From Bacillota bacterium (GTDB lineage: Bacteria; Bacillota; Dehalobacteriia; UBA4068; UBA4997): a stretch of 45,831 bases of DNA. The stretch lies in NCBI GenBank assembly GCA_021769035.1, contig JAETTP010000015.1:1-45831 (forward strand), read 5' to 3'. Under the pieces are notes generated by a model. That model was not told where the DNA came from. It saw nothing but the letters and a program-made list of their open reading frames with translations, and made no database searches. The position numbers and the translations under genes were made by a program. Shown here piece after piece: positions 21,397-29,027 of the stretch; the first letter of the stretch is position 1, and each line of letters opens with the position of its first letter.

Positions 21397-21789
21397 ATGG
21401 ACGGAAAATTGCGGGCCTTTTTGGCGGAGGGGGCCAAACGGGAGCATGTGCGGGTGGCCCTCTCCGACCGGTTTGTGGACGAGGCGGGGCAGCCGCAGCT
21501 TTGGGAGCTGGCCCCGCTTTGCGCAGAGGACGTGCAGCGGCTGTTGAGCGAGCCGGGAGCGGAAAGCGGCCGGCCGGGCCGGCTGCTGTTGCAGCTTTTG
21601 GCGGCCAGCGTGGTTTGGCCGGATTTGCAGGAGGCGGAATTGCAGGACAGTTGGGGCGCTTTGGGTGCGGAACAGCTGCTTTTGCGTATGCTCTCCCCGG
21701 GGGAGTTTGCGGCCTTGCAGCGGGCCTTTGTGGAGCTGAATTTGCAGGGGCGCAGCTTGAGCGAGCAGGTGGCGCAGGCAAAAAACTGA
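21397..21789 (+). CDS. Phage tail assembly chaperone, XkdN-like (frame 0 product)
   Basis: A 130-residue protein with the XkdN pattern: LRAFLAEGAKREHVRVALSD, then RFVDEAGQPQLWELAPL and EDVQRLL. It acts as the short form (gpG-like) chaperone that coats the tape measure during tail assembly. GGGAGGTG lies before the ATG; the GTG at 21388 is part of that ribosome site. Its last codons GCA-AAA-AAC-TGA contain a slippery heptamer leading to the extended product. Confidence 0.8.
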   Translation: MDGKLRAFLAEGAKREHVRVALSDRFVDEAGQPQLWELAPLCAEDVQRLLSEPGAESGRPGRLLLQLLAASVVWPDLQEAELQDSWGALGAEQLLLRMLSPGEFAALQRAFVELNLQGRSLSEQVAQAKN

Positions 21790-21820
21790 TTGCGGCCGGT
21801 GATTGGGAGGCGGCGGCCGC
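21780..21820 (+). promoter_or_regulatory. Programmed -1 ribosomal frameshift site
   Basis: The heptamer A-AAA-AAC (21780-21786) is correctly phased for the zero frame (GCA AAA AAC) and followed at once by TGA. Five nt later a stem GCGGCCG (21792-21798) / CGGCCGC (21814-21820) can stall the ribosome. Slippage leads into the downstream frame. Confidence 0.85.
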
Positions 21821-21947
21821 GGTGGCGGCTTTGCTGCGCTGGGGCTGGCGGCCGGCGGACTTTTTGCAGCTGCCGGAGCCGGAAAGAGCCTTGGTGATTG
21901 CCGGCCTGCAATGGGAAATGGCTGTTTTGCGGAAAGGAGGTGATTGA
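21786..21947 (+). CDS. C-terminal extension of tail chaperone made by -1 frameshift (gpGT-like)
   Basis: After slippage translation continues LIAAGDWEAAAAVAALLRWG for 53 codons to TGA at 21945-21947. The fusion product, starting at 21397, is about 183 residues. This frame has no ribosome site of its own near its beginning. A G/GT pair made by frameshifting is conserved in long-tailed phages, where the T part contacts the tail tube protein. Confidence 0.8.
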   Translation: MIAAGDWEAAAAVAALLRWGWRPADFLQLPEPERALVIAGLQWEMAVLRKGGD

Positions 21948-21995
21948 GAACCTTTTAAGATAGGGAGGTTTGGCGGAAAGGAGGTGTTTGAGAAA

Positions 21996-22448
21996 ATGAA
22001 AGAGGTGTTGCAAAAGCTGTTTGGCGATGTGGTGACGGAGGAGAATTTGCTGGAATTTGGCCGGCTTTTTGTCAGCCGGGCGGCTTTTGAGCGTTTGCAG
22101 CGGGAAACGGCGGCCGACCGCTTGCTTTTGCAGGCCGGAGCGAAGAACCTGACCGCGGCCAAGGCCCTGTTGGCTTGGCAGGAGATTGATTTGCAGGCGC
22201 AGGATTGGCAGGAGGGCCTGGCGGAGCAGGTGCGGGCCTTGCAGAAGGAGCCGGAAACGGCTTTTTTGTTTGCCAGAGAGTTTGACGGGCAGGACTGCGG
22301 CTGGCTGGGCCTGGCCCCGGCGGCGGCAAACGGCCCCCTGGAGGAAGCGGCGGCGGGTGCGGATTGGCGGCTGGCGCAGGCGGAGGGAGATAGTTTGACA
22401 TCTATCCGCTTGAAGCAGCGGGCTGCCAGAGAGCATAACTTGCTTTGA
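21996..22448 (+). CDS. Phage scaffolding protein, GP20-like
   Basis: A 150-residue, highly charged helical protein starting MKEVLQKLFGDVVTEENL, with coiled-coil-like heptads (FERLQRETAADRLLLQAGA, ALLAWQEIDLQAQDW). It has the layout of minor structural protein GP20, which acts as internal scaffold during procapsid assembly. It sits directly upstream of the capsid gene as expected. ATG at 21996 lies 8 bp after AAAGGAGGTG. Confidence 0.75.
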   Translation: MKEVLQKLFGDVVTEENLLEFGRLFVSRAAFERLQRETAADRLLLQAGAKNLTAAKALLAWQEIDLQAQDWQEGLAEQVRALQKEPETAFLFAREFDGQDCGWLGLAPAAANGPLEEAAAGADWRLAQAEGDSLTSIRLKQRAAREHNLL

Positions 22449-22528
22449 TAGAATGACTGATTAAGGCGGCGGGCGGGTTGGGGCGAGTACATTTTATTAT
22501 ATCTAAATATGAAAGGATTGATTGCATA

Positions 22529-23584
22529 ATGACACAGGTTAGTAATATGGGAACAGTTTGGAATTTGCCGAATTACGCGGGCGAACTTTTTTGCGCGGAC
22601 GCTATGCAGACCCCGCTTTTGGCGATGATTGGCGGACTTTCCGGCGGCCGGCAGACCACGAATTTTGAATTTCCGACCGCGGTGCTGTTTGACTACCCGG
22701 AGGCAGTGCAGCCGGCTATCTCCGAGGAGGCCGCAGCTACGGCCCCGCAGGCGACGATGGCCGCCCGCAGCCAGGAAAGTAATGTGGTGCAAATTCACCA
22801 GGAGGTTATTAATTTGACCTACGCCAAACAAAGCAACAGCGGGCGTATGCAGGGGTTGAACACCGCCATGCCGGAGGCTGACGCTTTGGCCGAGGAGCGA
22901 GCTTTCCAGGTGCAGCACAAGCTGATTAAGATTGCCCGCGATGTGGAGCACAGCTTCATCAATGGCAAATTTCAGCGCTCTACCGGCAGCAGCGTGGCCA
23001 ACAAAACCCGCGGCTTGCTGGAGCTTTGCAGCGCCGGCACTACCTTGGACGCTAAGGGCGCTAAGCTGAGCCGGGCGATGTTGCAGCAGATTTTCCGCGA
23101 GATGGCCGACAACGGCGCTTACTTTAGCAATATGGTGATGTTTTTGCCGGCCTATCAGAAGCAGGCCCTCTCCGAGCTGTTCAGCCAGCAGCTGGCCGGC
23201 TCCGCCGTTTATATGCCCAGCCAGCGCAATGTGGGCGGGGTGAATATCAGCGAGCTGGAAACTGACTTCTGCCGCCTGGGCGTTTGCTGGGACCGTTTTA
23301 TGCCGGCGGATAGTATTTTGATTGTGGACGTGGCCCACGTGGCCCCGGTTTTTCAGGCTGTGCCGGGCAAGGGCGTGCTGTTTGAGGAGGAGCTGGCTAA
23401 AACCGGCGCGGCGGATAAAATTCAGCTTTACGGCCAGATTGGGTTGGCCCATGGGCCGGCCTTTTTGCATGCTTCGATTACCGGACTGGACTGTGGCGCG
23501 ACGGCCGGAGGCACAGGCGGCACTGACGGCACAGGCGGCGCGGGTGGCGCAGGCGGCAATGACAGCGAAACGGAGAATTCCTGA
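22529..23584 (+). CDS. Phage major capsid protein, SU10/DUF5309-like
   Basis: A 351-residue HK97-fold capsid protein of the SU10 head protein type. The N-terminal region reads TNFEFPTAVLFDYPEAVQPA, and the E-loop/P-domain has VVQIHQEVINLTYAKQSNSG and DVEHSFINGKFQ. The C-terminal half has VDVAHVAPVFQ. The tail is a Gly/Thr-rich stretch (about 324-346) made of GGTGG-like repeats that may project from the capsid. ATG after GAAAGGATT; the stop overlaps the next ATG. This is the most abundant product expected of the cluster. Confidence 0.82.
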   Translation: MTQVSNMGTVWNLPNYAGELFCADAMQTPLLAMIGGLSGGRQTTNFEFPTAVLFDYPEAVQPAISEEAAATAPQATMAARSQESNVVQIHQEVINLTYAKQSNSGRMQGLNTAMPEADALAEERAFQVQHKLIKIARDVEHSFINGKFQRSTGSSVANKTRGLLELCSAGTTLDAKGAKLSRAMLQQIFREMADNGAYFSNMVMFLPAYQKQALSELFSQQLAGSAVYMPSQRNVGGVNISELETDFCRLGVCWDRFMPADSILIVDVAHVAPVFQAVPGKGVLFEEELAKTGAADKIQLYGQIGLAHGPAFLHASITGLDCGATAGGTGGTDGTGGAGGAGGNDSETENS

Positions 23585-24099
23585 TGTTGGCGGAGCTGCG
23601 GGAACGGCTGCTGGGCTTGGGCTATCAGTTTGCGGTCAGAGAGGCTGCTGAGGCTGGCGATATTGGCGAGGATAGCGATGCGGGCGAAAAATCCGGGGCT
23701 GCTGAAACGGCGCAGGCCGAGGAGTGCGCTTTGCACCTGGCCCTGCGCCGGGCTTTGAGCTATGCCCAGAATATTTGCAGCCTGCCGGAATTGCCGGAGC
23801 AAGCCGGGGAGGCTGGCGAGGAAGTGCGCTGGCCGACCGCCTGGCCGACGCTTTTGCGAGAGCCGGTTTTGGATTTGGCGGCGGCCTACTTTTTGCAGGC
23901 GCGTTTGGCCCTGCGCCCGGAGGAACTGGCGGTGATGCCGGTGGTGACCTCCCTGCGCCTGGGCGACGCGGCCCTGGGCTTTGCCGGCGGCAGCCAGAAA
24001 ACCGGCACCGACGCTTTGAGCCGGGCGGAAAGCTTGTGTAACTATCTGTTGCAGACGGCGTGGAGCGCCTTTTGCGGTTGGCGAGGGATTTTATGGTGA
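23584..24099 (+). CDS. Phage head-tail connector protein
   Basis: A 171-residue protein placed directly after the capsid gene, overlapping its stop (TGATG). It has an all-helical pattern (LALRRALSYAQNICSLPELP, EPVLDLAAAYFLQ, SRAESLCNYLLQTA) of gp6/YqbG-like adaptors that join portal and tail. An acidic, low-complexity insert (about 20-45) is unusual. Family call by position and helix pattern. Confidence 0.65.
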   Translation: MLAELRERLLGLGYQFAVREAAEAGDIGEDSDAGEKSGAAETAQAEECALHLALRRALSYAQNICSLPELPEQAGEAGEEVRWPTAWPTLLREPVLDLAAAYFLQARLALRPEELAVMPVVTSLRLGDAALGFAGGSQKTGTDALSRAESLCNYLLQTAWSAFCGWRGILW

Positions 24100-24488
24100 G
24101 CAAAATGAATAATACTTTTTACGCTGCGGCGGGGCGGCAGCTGGCCCGGCTGTTTGACGGCCGCTGCCGGGTTTATCGCTTGGCGGTGCGCCGGCTGGGG
24201 CCGGACGGGCCTTGCGTTGGCGACGCCTGGCAGGAGGCGGCGGGCGAGGTCTGGCCGTGCCATTTGGCGTTTTTGCAGCAGCCGCCGGCGGAATCTGCGA
24301 CGGACGGCTGCCCGGTGGAGGCCCGCTGCCGCTTGTTTTGGCCGCGGGATTTGCCGGGGCTTTCGCCCGGCAGCCGCTTGCAGGTGGAGCAGCAGGGACA
24401 GGTTTTTGAACTGGTTTGCAGCGGTTTTCCGGTTGCTTACCCGACGCATTGGGAGGCGGAGCTGCGTTTGCTGCCGGAGGGAGCTTGA
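24093..24488 (+). CDS. Phage head-closure/minor structural protein
   Basis: A 131-residue beta-rich protein (CRVYRLAVRRLGPD, VEARCRLFWPRDLPGLSPGS, LQVEQQGQVFELVC) in the slot where PBSX-like phages encode the head-closure or stopper protein. ATG at 24093 overlaps the previous stop; 24105 is an alternative. Identity is mainly from position and length. Confidence 0.55.
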   Translation: MVSKMNNTFYAAAGRQLARLFDGRCRVYRLAVRRLGPDGPCVGDAWQEAAGEVWPCHLAFLQQPPAESATDGCPVEARCRLFWPRDLPGLSPGSRLQVEQQGQVFELVCSGFPVAYPTHWEAELRLLPEGA

Positions 24489-24509
24489 GGCGGAGAAAGG
24501 AGGAGGCTT

Positions 24510-25031
24510 TTGCGGGATTTTTTGCAGGCTTTGGCTAAGAGGCTGAGCCAGCTTTTTGAAGAGCAGTGGCCGGTCTATCTGGGCCGGCTTTGGCAGGGCG
24601 AAAAAACGCCCTGCTTTTATCTGCCGCCGCCGGAATTGCAGCGGCGGCTTTTGCCCTGCGGCCGGGTGCGCCGGGAGATTGCTTTGGAGCTGCATTTTTA
24701 CGCGGGTAAGCTGCCTAAGCTGGGAGAGAGCGGCGAGCCGAGCCAAAACGGCGAATTGGTGCTAAGCCGGGAGCAGGTGGCGGAGAAGCTGCTGCGGGGC
24801 TTGGCGGCCTTTGCCGGCGGGCAGCGGGCTTATCGCGGCTGGGATTTGCGCTGTGATGTGGCCGGCGGCGCTGCGAACCAGCCGGGCCGGGAATATTTGC
24901 GGCTGCGGGGGCGTTATGTGTTTTATACCACGATGGAGCTGGAGGCGGCCGACGGCCTGAGCGATTGGCCTGAGGCGGCGGAATTGATGAGCTATTTCAA
25001 TATTAATACTGAAGTGAAAGAGGAGGAATGA
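24510..25031 (+). CDS. Phage tail terminator/completion protein
   Basis: A 173-residue protein starting at TTG, with AAAGGAGGAGG just upstream. An alpha/beta pattern (FLQALAKRLSQLFEEQWPVY, PCFYLPPPELQRRLLP, REIALELHFYAG, REYLRLRGRYVFYTT) matches the family that caps the tail tube next to the sheath gene in PBSX-like clusters (DUF6838-like). Its stop overlaps an ATG, but the sheath gene is better started at 25034. Confidence 0.6.
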   Translation: MRDFLQALAKRLSQLFEEQWPVYLGRLWQGEKTPCFYLPPPELQRRLLPCGRVRREIALELHFYAGKLPKLGESGEPSQNGELVLSREQVAEKLLRGLAAFAGGQRAYRGWDLRCDVAGGAANQPGREYLRLRGRYVFYTTMELEAADGLSDWPEAAELMSYFNINTEVKEEE

Positions 25032-25033
25032 CA

Positions 25034-26416
25034 ATGGCGTTTGGTGGAGGCAGTTTTGTGACGCAGAATAAAATTCTGCCGGGGGTTTACGTGAATGTGA
25101 ACCAGCAGAGCAAGGTGGGCTCCGCCCTCTCCGACCGAGGGGTGGCCGCCTTGGGTTTGGAATTGGACTGGGGCCCGGACGGCGAGCTGTTTTATCTGGA
25201 GGCGAGCGAGTTCCGCAGCCGGGCGCAGATCCTGTTTGGTTACGCTTACGGCGACCGGCATTTGCAGGGCCTGCGCGATTTGTTTCTGCATGCAGCGGGC
25301 TGCTATTTTTACCGTTTGAACAGCGGGGAGCGGGCGGCTTGCAGCCTGGCGGAGGCCCGCTTTAGCGGCGTGCGCGGCAACGCCCTGCTGGTTACGGTGG
25401 AGGCGGCCGAGAACAGAGAGGTTGGCGAAAGCGAGGCTGGCGAAAATGAGAGCGGTGTGGTTGTCGCGTCTGGCGAATCCGGCAATACGGAGGCGGCGAC
25501 GCAGTTTGTGGTGACTTCTTGGCTGGACGGGCAGGAGGTTGACCGACAACAGGTGAAAAGCGCGGCTGAATTGCTGGATAACGATTATATCTGTTGGAAA
25601 GGCGGGGCGACGTTGCAGGCGGGATATTTGTCTTTTAGCGGCGGCTCCAATAAAGCTAAGGTGGGCGCGGAGGATTATCAAAAGCTGTTGGAGGCCTTGG
25701 GCGAATGCGAATTTAATGCTTTGGGCTGCCTGAGCTGCGAGCTGGCCGTGCAGAATTTGTTTGTGCAATATACCAGAGAGCAGCGGGAGGACAACGGCCG
25801 CAAGTTTCAGACCGTGCTTTACAACTGCGCGGCCAACTACGAGGGGGTTATTAACCTGGGCAGCAAGGCCTTGGCCGAGGATTTGCCGGAAAGCGGCCTG
25901 GTTTTTTGGCTGCTGGGCGCAGAAGCCGGCTGCGCGGTGAATGCGACGCTGACCAATGCGGTTTACGATGGGGAAATTAAGGCCGAGGCCACCGCCAGCC
26001 AGCGCGATTTGCAGCAGGCTTTGCTGGAGGGCAGCCTGGTTTTGCACCGCCTGAACGGCGAGCTGCGCGTTTTGGAGGACGTGAACTCCTTGCAGAATTG
26101 GCAGGAGGGCGGCTTGGAGGACCGCCGTTTTAATCAAACGGTGCGCGTGCTGGACCAGATTGTTTTGGATTTGGCCGCTTTGTTTTATCAACGTTACTTG
26201 GGGATTGTGCCTAATGATAATGCTGGGCGAATCAGCCTGTGGAGCGACGTGGTGGCTTACTATCGCAAGCTGGAGGGCTTGCGGGCCATTGAAAGCTTTG
26301 ACCCGGCTGACGTCACGGTGGCCCAGGGCGAAAACAAAAAGGCCGTGGTGATTTCCTCGTATTTGAACGTGACCAATGCGATGTCGCAGTTATATTTGAC
26401 GGTGACCTTTAATTAA
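25034..26416 (+). CDS. Contractile tail sheath protein, XkdK-like
   Basis: A 460-residue sheath subunit. The typical start MAFGGGSFVTQNKILPGVYV and the C-terminal fold FNQTVRVLDQIVLDLAALFY ... VISSYLNVTNAMSQLYLTVTF are both present. A Glu/Ser-rich insert at about 130-160 (ENREVGESEAGENESGVVV) is longer than in usual relatives and probably lies on the surface. ATG at 25034 is 7 bp after AGGAGG. It shows that the particle has a myovirus-type contractile tail. Confidence 0.9.
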   Translation: MAFGGGSFVTQNKILPGVYVNVNQQSKVGSALSDRGVAALGLELDWGPDGELFYLEASEFRSRAQILFGYAYGDRHLQGLRDLFLHAAGCYFYRLNSGERAACSLAEARFSGVRGNALLVTVEAAENREVGESEAGENESGVVVASGESGNTEAATQFVVTSWLDGQEVDRQQVKSAAELLDNDYICWKGGATLQAGYLSFSGGSNKAKVGAEDYQKLLEALGECEFNALGCLSCELAVQNLFVQYTREQREDNGRKFQTVLYNCAANYEGVINLGSKALAEDLPESGLVFWLLGAEAGCAVNATLTNAVYDGEIKAEATASQRDLQQALLEGSLVLHRLNGELRVLEDVNSLQNWQEGGLEDRRFNQTVRVLDQIVLDLAALFYQRYLGIVPNDNAGRISLWSDVVAYYRKLEGLRAIESFDPADVTVAQGENKKAVVISSYLNVTNAMSQLYLTVTFN

Positions 26417-26428
26417 GGAGGGGTGAAA

Positions 26429-26896
26429 ATGGGAGTGACTATGAACGCCTGGGACGCGCTCTCCGCCGGGTTGGCAGAGTGCTATGTGACGATTGACGGC
26501 CGACGTTATCGCTTTATGCAGGCGATTAATCTGGAGGCCAGCATTGAAAAGAAAAAAATGCAGGTGCCGGTGCTGGGCCGCATGGGCCGCGGCAACAAGG
26601 GCGTGGGCTGGAGCGGCAGCGGCAAGGCGACTTTCCACTATAACAGTAGCTTGTTTCGGGAACTGTTATACCGCTTTAAGGAAAGCGGCGAGGATATGTA
26701 CTTTGATATTCAGATCACTAATGAGGACCCGGTGAGCAGCGTGGGCCGCCAGACCGTGATTTTGAAGGATTGCAACCTGGACGGCGGCGTGCTGGCGAAA
26801 TTCAGCGCGGAGGACGAATATTTGGAGGAAGAGCTGCGCTTTACCTTTGAGGATTTTGAAATCCCTGAAAAGTTTAGCGAGCTGGTGGGTATGTGA
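26429..26896 (+). CDS. Tail tube protein, XkdM-like
   Basis: A 155-residue tube subunit: AWDALSAGLAECYVTIDGRR, then the conserved KKKMQVPVLGRMGRGNKGVG and GKATFHYNSSLFRELLY. It stacks in hexamers inside the sheath. Length and motifs are standard. ATG at 26429 follows AAGGAGGGG. A GC hairpin CCCGGCC-GGAGA-GGCCGGG lies right after its stop and may stabilise or separate the mRNA. Confidence 0.9.
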   Translation: MGVTMNAWDALSAGLAECYVTIDGRRYRFMQAINLEASIEKKKMQVPVLGRMGRGNKGVGWSGSGKATFHYNSSLFRELLYRFKESGEDMYFDIQITNEDPVSSVGRQTVILKDCNLDGGVLAKFSAEDEYLEEELRFTFEDFEIPEKFSELVGM

Positions 26897-26900
26897 AAAG

Positions 26901-26919
26901 GCCCGGCCGGAGAGGCCGG
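26901..26919 (+). other. Strong intercistronic hairpin after tube gene
   Basis: A 7-bp GC-only stem, CCCGGCC and GGCCGGG, with a 5-nt loop and no U-run. It could set a 3' mRNA end for the highly expressed sheath-tube message or dampen baseplate expression. Confidence 0.45.
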
Positions 26920-26941
26920 GAAAACTGCGAGGTGATTTGAT

Positions 26942-27328
26942 TTGGCGGAGCTGAAAACGGTGCAGGAGGCGCGAACCTGGGCTTTGAACGATTTGGACGG
27001 CGAGGCTGGCGGGGCTGGCAGTTTTTTGCAGGGCAGCTGCGAGGGCTTGGCGGCCCTGCGACAGGCCGTGTTTTTGCTTTTGCAGACGGAGCGCGGCCGC
27101 TGGCCGGTTTTTTCCGCCGGGTTTGGCGTTGACCTGCTGGGGCTGGTGGGACAACCGGCGGCTTATGTTATCCCGGAGGCGGAGCGGCGTTTGCGCGAGG
27201 CCCTTTTGCAGGACGACCGGGTGCTGGCCGTGGAGGAATTCCGCTTTGCCCAGCAGGGCCGCAGACTGGCGGTTAGCTTTTTGGTGCGCAGCGTTTACGG
27301 CGATTTGCAGGCGGAGGTGGAGATATAA
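26942..27328 (+). CDS. Baseplate wedge protein, XkdS/DUF2634-like
   Basis: A 128-residue protein with the gp25-like wedge fold: ALRQAVFLLLQTERGRWPVF, then FGVDLLGLVGQ and ERRLREALLQDDRVLAVEEF. It starts at TTG, 8 bp after GAGGTGAT. In PBSX this gene is separated from the tube gene by xkdN to xkdR; here it follows the tube gene directly. Confidence 0.8.
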   Translation: MAELKTVQEARTWALNDLDGEAGGAGSFLQGSCEGLAALRQAVFLLLQTERGRWPVFSAGFGVDLLGLVGQPAAYVIPEAERRLREALLQDDRVLAVEEFRFAQQGRRLAVSFLVRSVYGDLQAEVEI

Positions 27329-27346
27329 AGGGGGCGAACTTAAAGA

Positions 27347-28420
27347 ATGTACGAAAATATGACGTATGAGAATATATTGGCTGGCATGCTGGAGCGAGTG
27401 CCCAGCCCGGTGGACAAGCGAGAGGGCGCTTTGCTTTGGGACGCTTTGGCCCCGGCGGCCTTTGAACTGGCCCGGCTTTACGAGGCTTTGGAGCTGGTTT
27501 TGCAGGAGGGTTTTGCGGACACGGCCTCCCGCGCCTACTTGATTTTGCGGGCCCGGGAACGGGGGCTTAGCCCCCGGCCGGCCAGCCCGGCCACGGCCCT
27601 GGGCCTGATTGAGGCGCAAACGGAGGTGGCCCTGGGCAGCCGTTTTTGCTGTGAGCGTTTTAACTGGCGCGTGACCCGCAGCCTGGGCGAGAACCTTTTT
27701 GAACTGGAATGTGAAGAGGCGGGCAGCGAGCCCAATGCTTATCTGGGGCGCATGGTGCCGCTGGAATATCTGAATGGTTTGAATAAGGCGGAGTTGCAGC
27801 GGCTGATTGTGCCGGGCCAGGACGAGGAGAGCACGGAGGACTTCCGGGCCCGGTACTTGCGGGATTTGGTGGAGCAGCGTTTTGGCGGCAACGTGGCGGA
27901 TTACGTGGCTAAGGCGGAAAGCATTGCCGGCGTGGGCGCGGCCAAGGTGCAGGCGGCCTGGAACGGCGGTGGCACGGTGCGCCTGCTTTTGCTGGACGAA
28001 AGCTTGGGCGTGCCGGAGGCGGCTTTGGTGGAGAGAGTGCAGCAGCTTTTTGACCCCACGGGCTTGGCGGCCGGCCAGGGCGCCGGTTTGGGACTGGCCC
28101 CGATTGGTCATGTGGTGACGGTGGCGGCGGCGGAGGCCAGGGTGGTGAACGTGGCTTTGCAGCTGACCCTGCGCGAGGGCTGGCAGGCAGCCGATGTGGT
28201 TGCCGCCGTGCGCGGCTGCGTGGAGGGCTATCTGGCGGATTTGCGGGCGGAATGGGCTGCAGCCGAGCATTTAACGGTGCGCGTCAGCCAGTTGGAGGCG
28301 CGCATTTTGCAGGTGCCGGGGGTTTTGGACGTGAGCGACCTGACGCTGGCCGGCGCGGCCGCTAATTTGCAGCTGGGCGAGGTGGAAATTCCGGTGAGGG
28401 GGCAGGTAGATGTCCGATAG
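27347..28420 (+). CDS. Baseplate J-like protein, XkdT
   Basis: A 357-residue baseplate protein. N-terminal YENILAGMLERVPSPVDKRE, middle LILRARERGLSPRPASPATA, then DEESTEDFRARYLRDLVEQRFGG; all are hallmarks of the baseplate J family. It links wedges around the hub. The end overlaps the next gene by 11 bp. Ribosome-site spacing at the ATG is long, so the exact start is not certain. Confidence 0.88.
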   Translation: MYENMTYENILAGMLERVPSPVDKREGALLWDALAPAAFELARLYEALELVLQEGFADTASRAYLILRARERGLSPRPASPATALGLIEAQTEVALGSRFCCERFNWRVTRSLGENLFELECEEAGSEPNAYLGRMVPLEYLNGLNKAELQRLIVPGQDEESTEDFRARYLRDLVEQRFGGNVADYVAKAESIAGVGAAKVQAAWNGGGTVRLLLLDESLGVPEAALVERVQQLFDPTGLAAGQGAGLGLAPIGHVVTVAAAEARVVNVALQLTLREGWQAADVVAAVRGCVEGYLADLRAEWAAAEHLTVRVSQLEARILQVPGVLDVSDLTLAGAAANLQLGEVEIPVRGQVDVR

Positions 28421-29027
28421 GCTTGTGGAAGCATATAATGCTAATGAAAACGGAAGCAGTGGGCCGGCGGAAAGCTTTGCCGCAAATGCCGGCGTGCTGG
28501 CGGGATATCTGCCGGATTTTCTGGTTAATATTCGGGATCTGGGGCAGGTTTTGCAGGTGGAGCAGCCTTATTTTCAGCAGGCTTGGCAGGCGGTGGGGCA
28601 GGCCTTGGCGGAGCAGTATATTTTGGGGGCCGGCGAGTGGGGCCTGGGACGCTGGGAGCAGCTTTTGCATTTGGAGGCCCCGGAAAGCCTGAGCCTGGAC
28701 GAGCGGCGGCAGGCCTTGCTTTTGCGCCTGAATGAACAGCTGCCCTTTACTGTGATCCGCTTGCGGGAGCTTTTGGCGGCGGCTGCGCCGGCCGGGCAAT
28801 ATACTATGGTTTTGGACGAAAAGAATTATGTGCTGCATGTTTATATTACGCTGGCGGCCAAAGGCTGCCTGCCGGCTTTGCGCGCGCTTTTGCAGCGGGT
28901 GGCCCCGGCCAACCTGAGCTTGCATTTGCAGCTTATGTTTAATACGCACGGCAAGCTGGCGAAATTTACGCATCAGCAGCTGAGCCAATGGAGCTGCTGG
29001 GCGATTAGAGAGGAGGTTTTGGACTGA
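28410..29027 (+). CDS. Phage tail protein, XkdU/YmfQ-like
   Basis: A 205-residue protein of the DUF2313 (YmfQ) type, the link between baseplate and tail fibre. Characteristic runs are LAGYLPDFLVNIRDLGQVLQ, YILGAGEWGLGRWEQLL, LDERRQALLLRLNEQLPFT and the C-terminal beta segment. It overlaps XkdT and its stop overlaps the next ATG, so the three are translationally coupled. Confidence 0.8.
   Translation: MSDRLVEAYNANENGSSGPAESFAANAGVLAGYLPDFLVNIRDLGQVLQVEQPYFQQAWQAVGQALAEQYILGAGEWGLGRWEQLLHLEAPESLSLDERRQALLLRLNEQLPFTVIRLRELLAAAAPAGQYTMVLDEKNYVLHVYITLAAKGCLPALRALLQRVAPANLSLHLQLMFNTHGKLAKFTHQQLSQWSCWAIREEVLD

Noticed and set aside
21377-23470. Minus-strand frame of almost 700 codons opposite the scaffold and capsid genes
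   Set aside because: A GC-rich shadow frame: its product is Ser/Ala/Arg/Pro low complexity and the plus-strand genes have clear family motifs and ribosome sites.
23505-23575. Short tandem repeats suggesting a CRISPR-like or minisatellite array
   Set aside because: They encode the Gly-rich capsid tail in frame; no spacer structure is present.
26666-28270. Minus-strand frame of over 500 codons opposite tube and baseplate genes
   Set aside because: Shadow of XkdM, XkdS and XkdT; His/Gln/Arg-rich product with no start signal.
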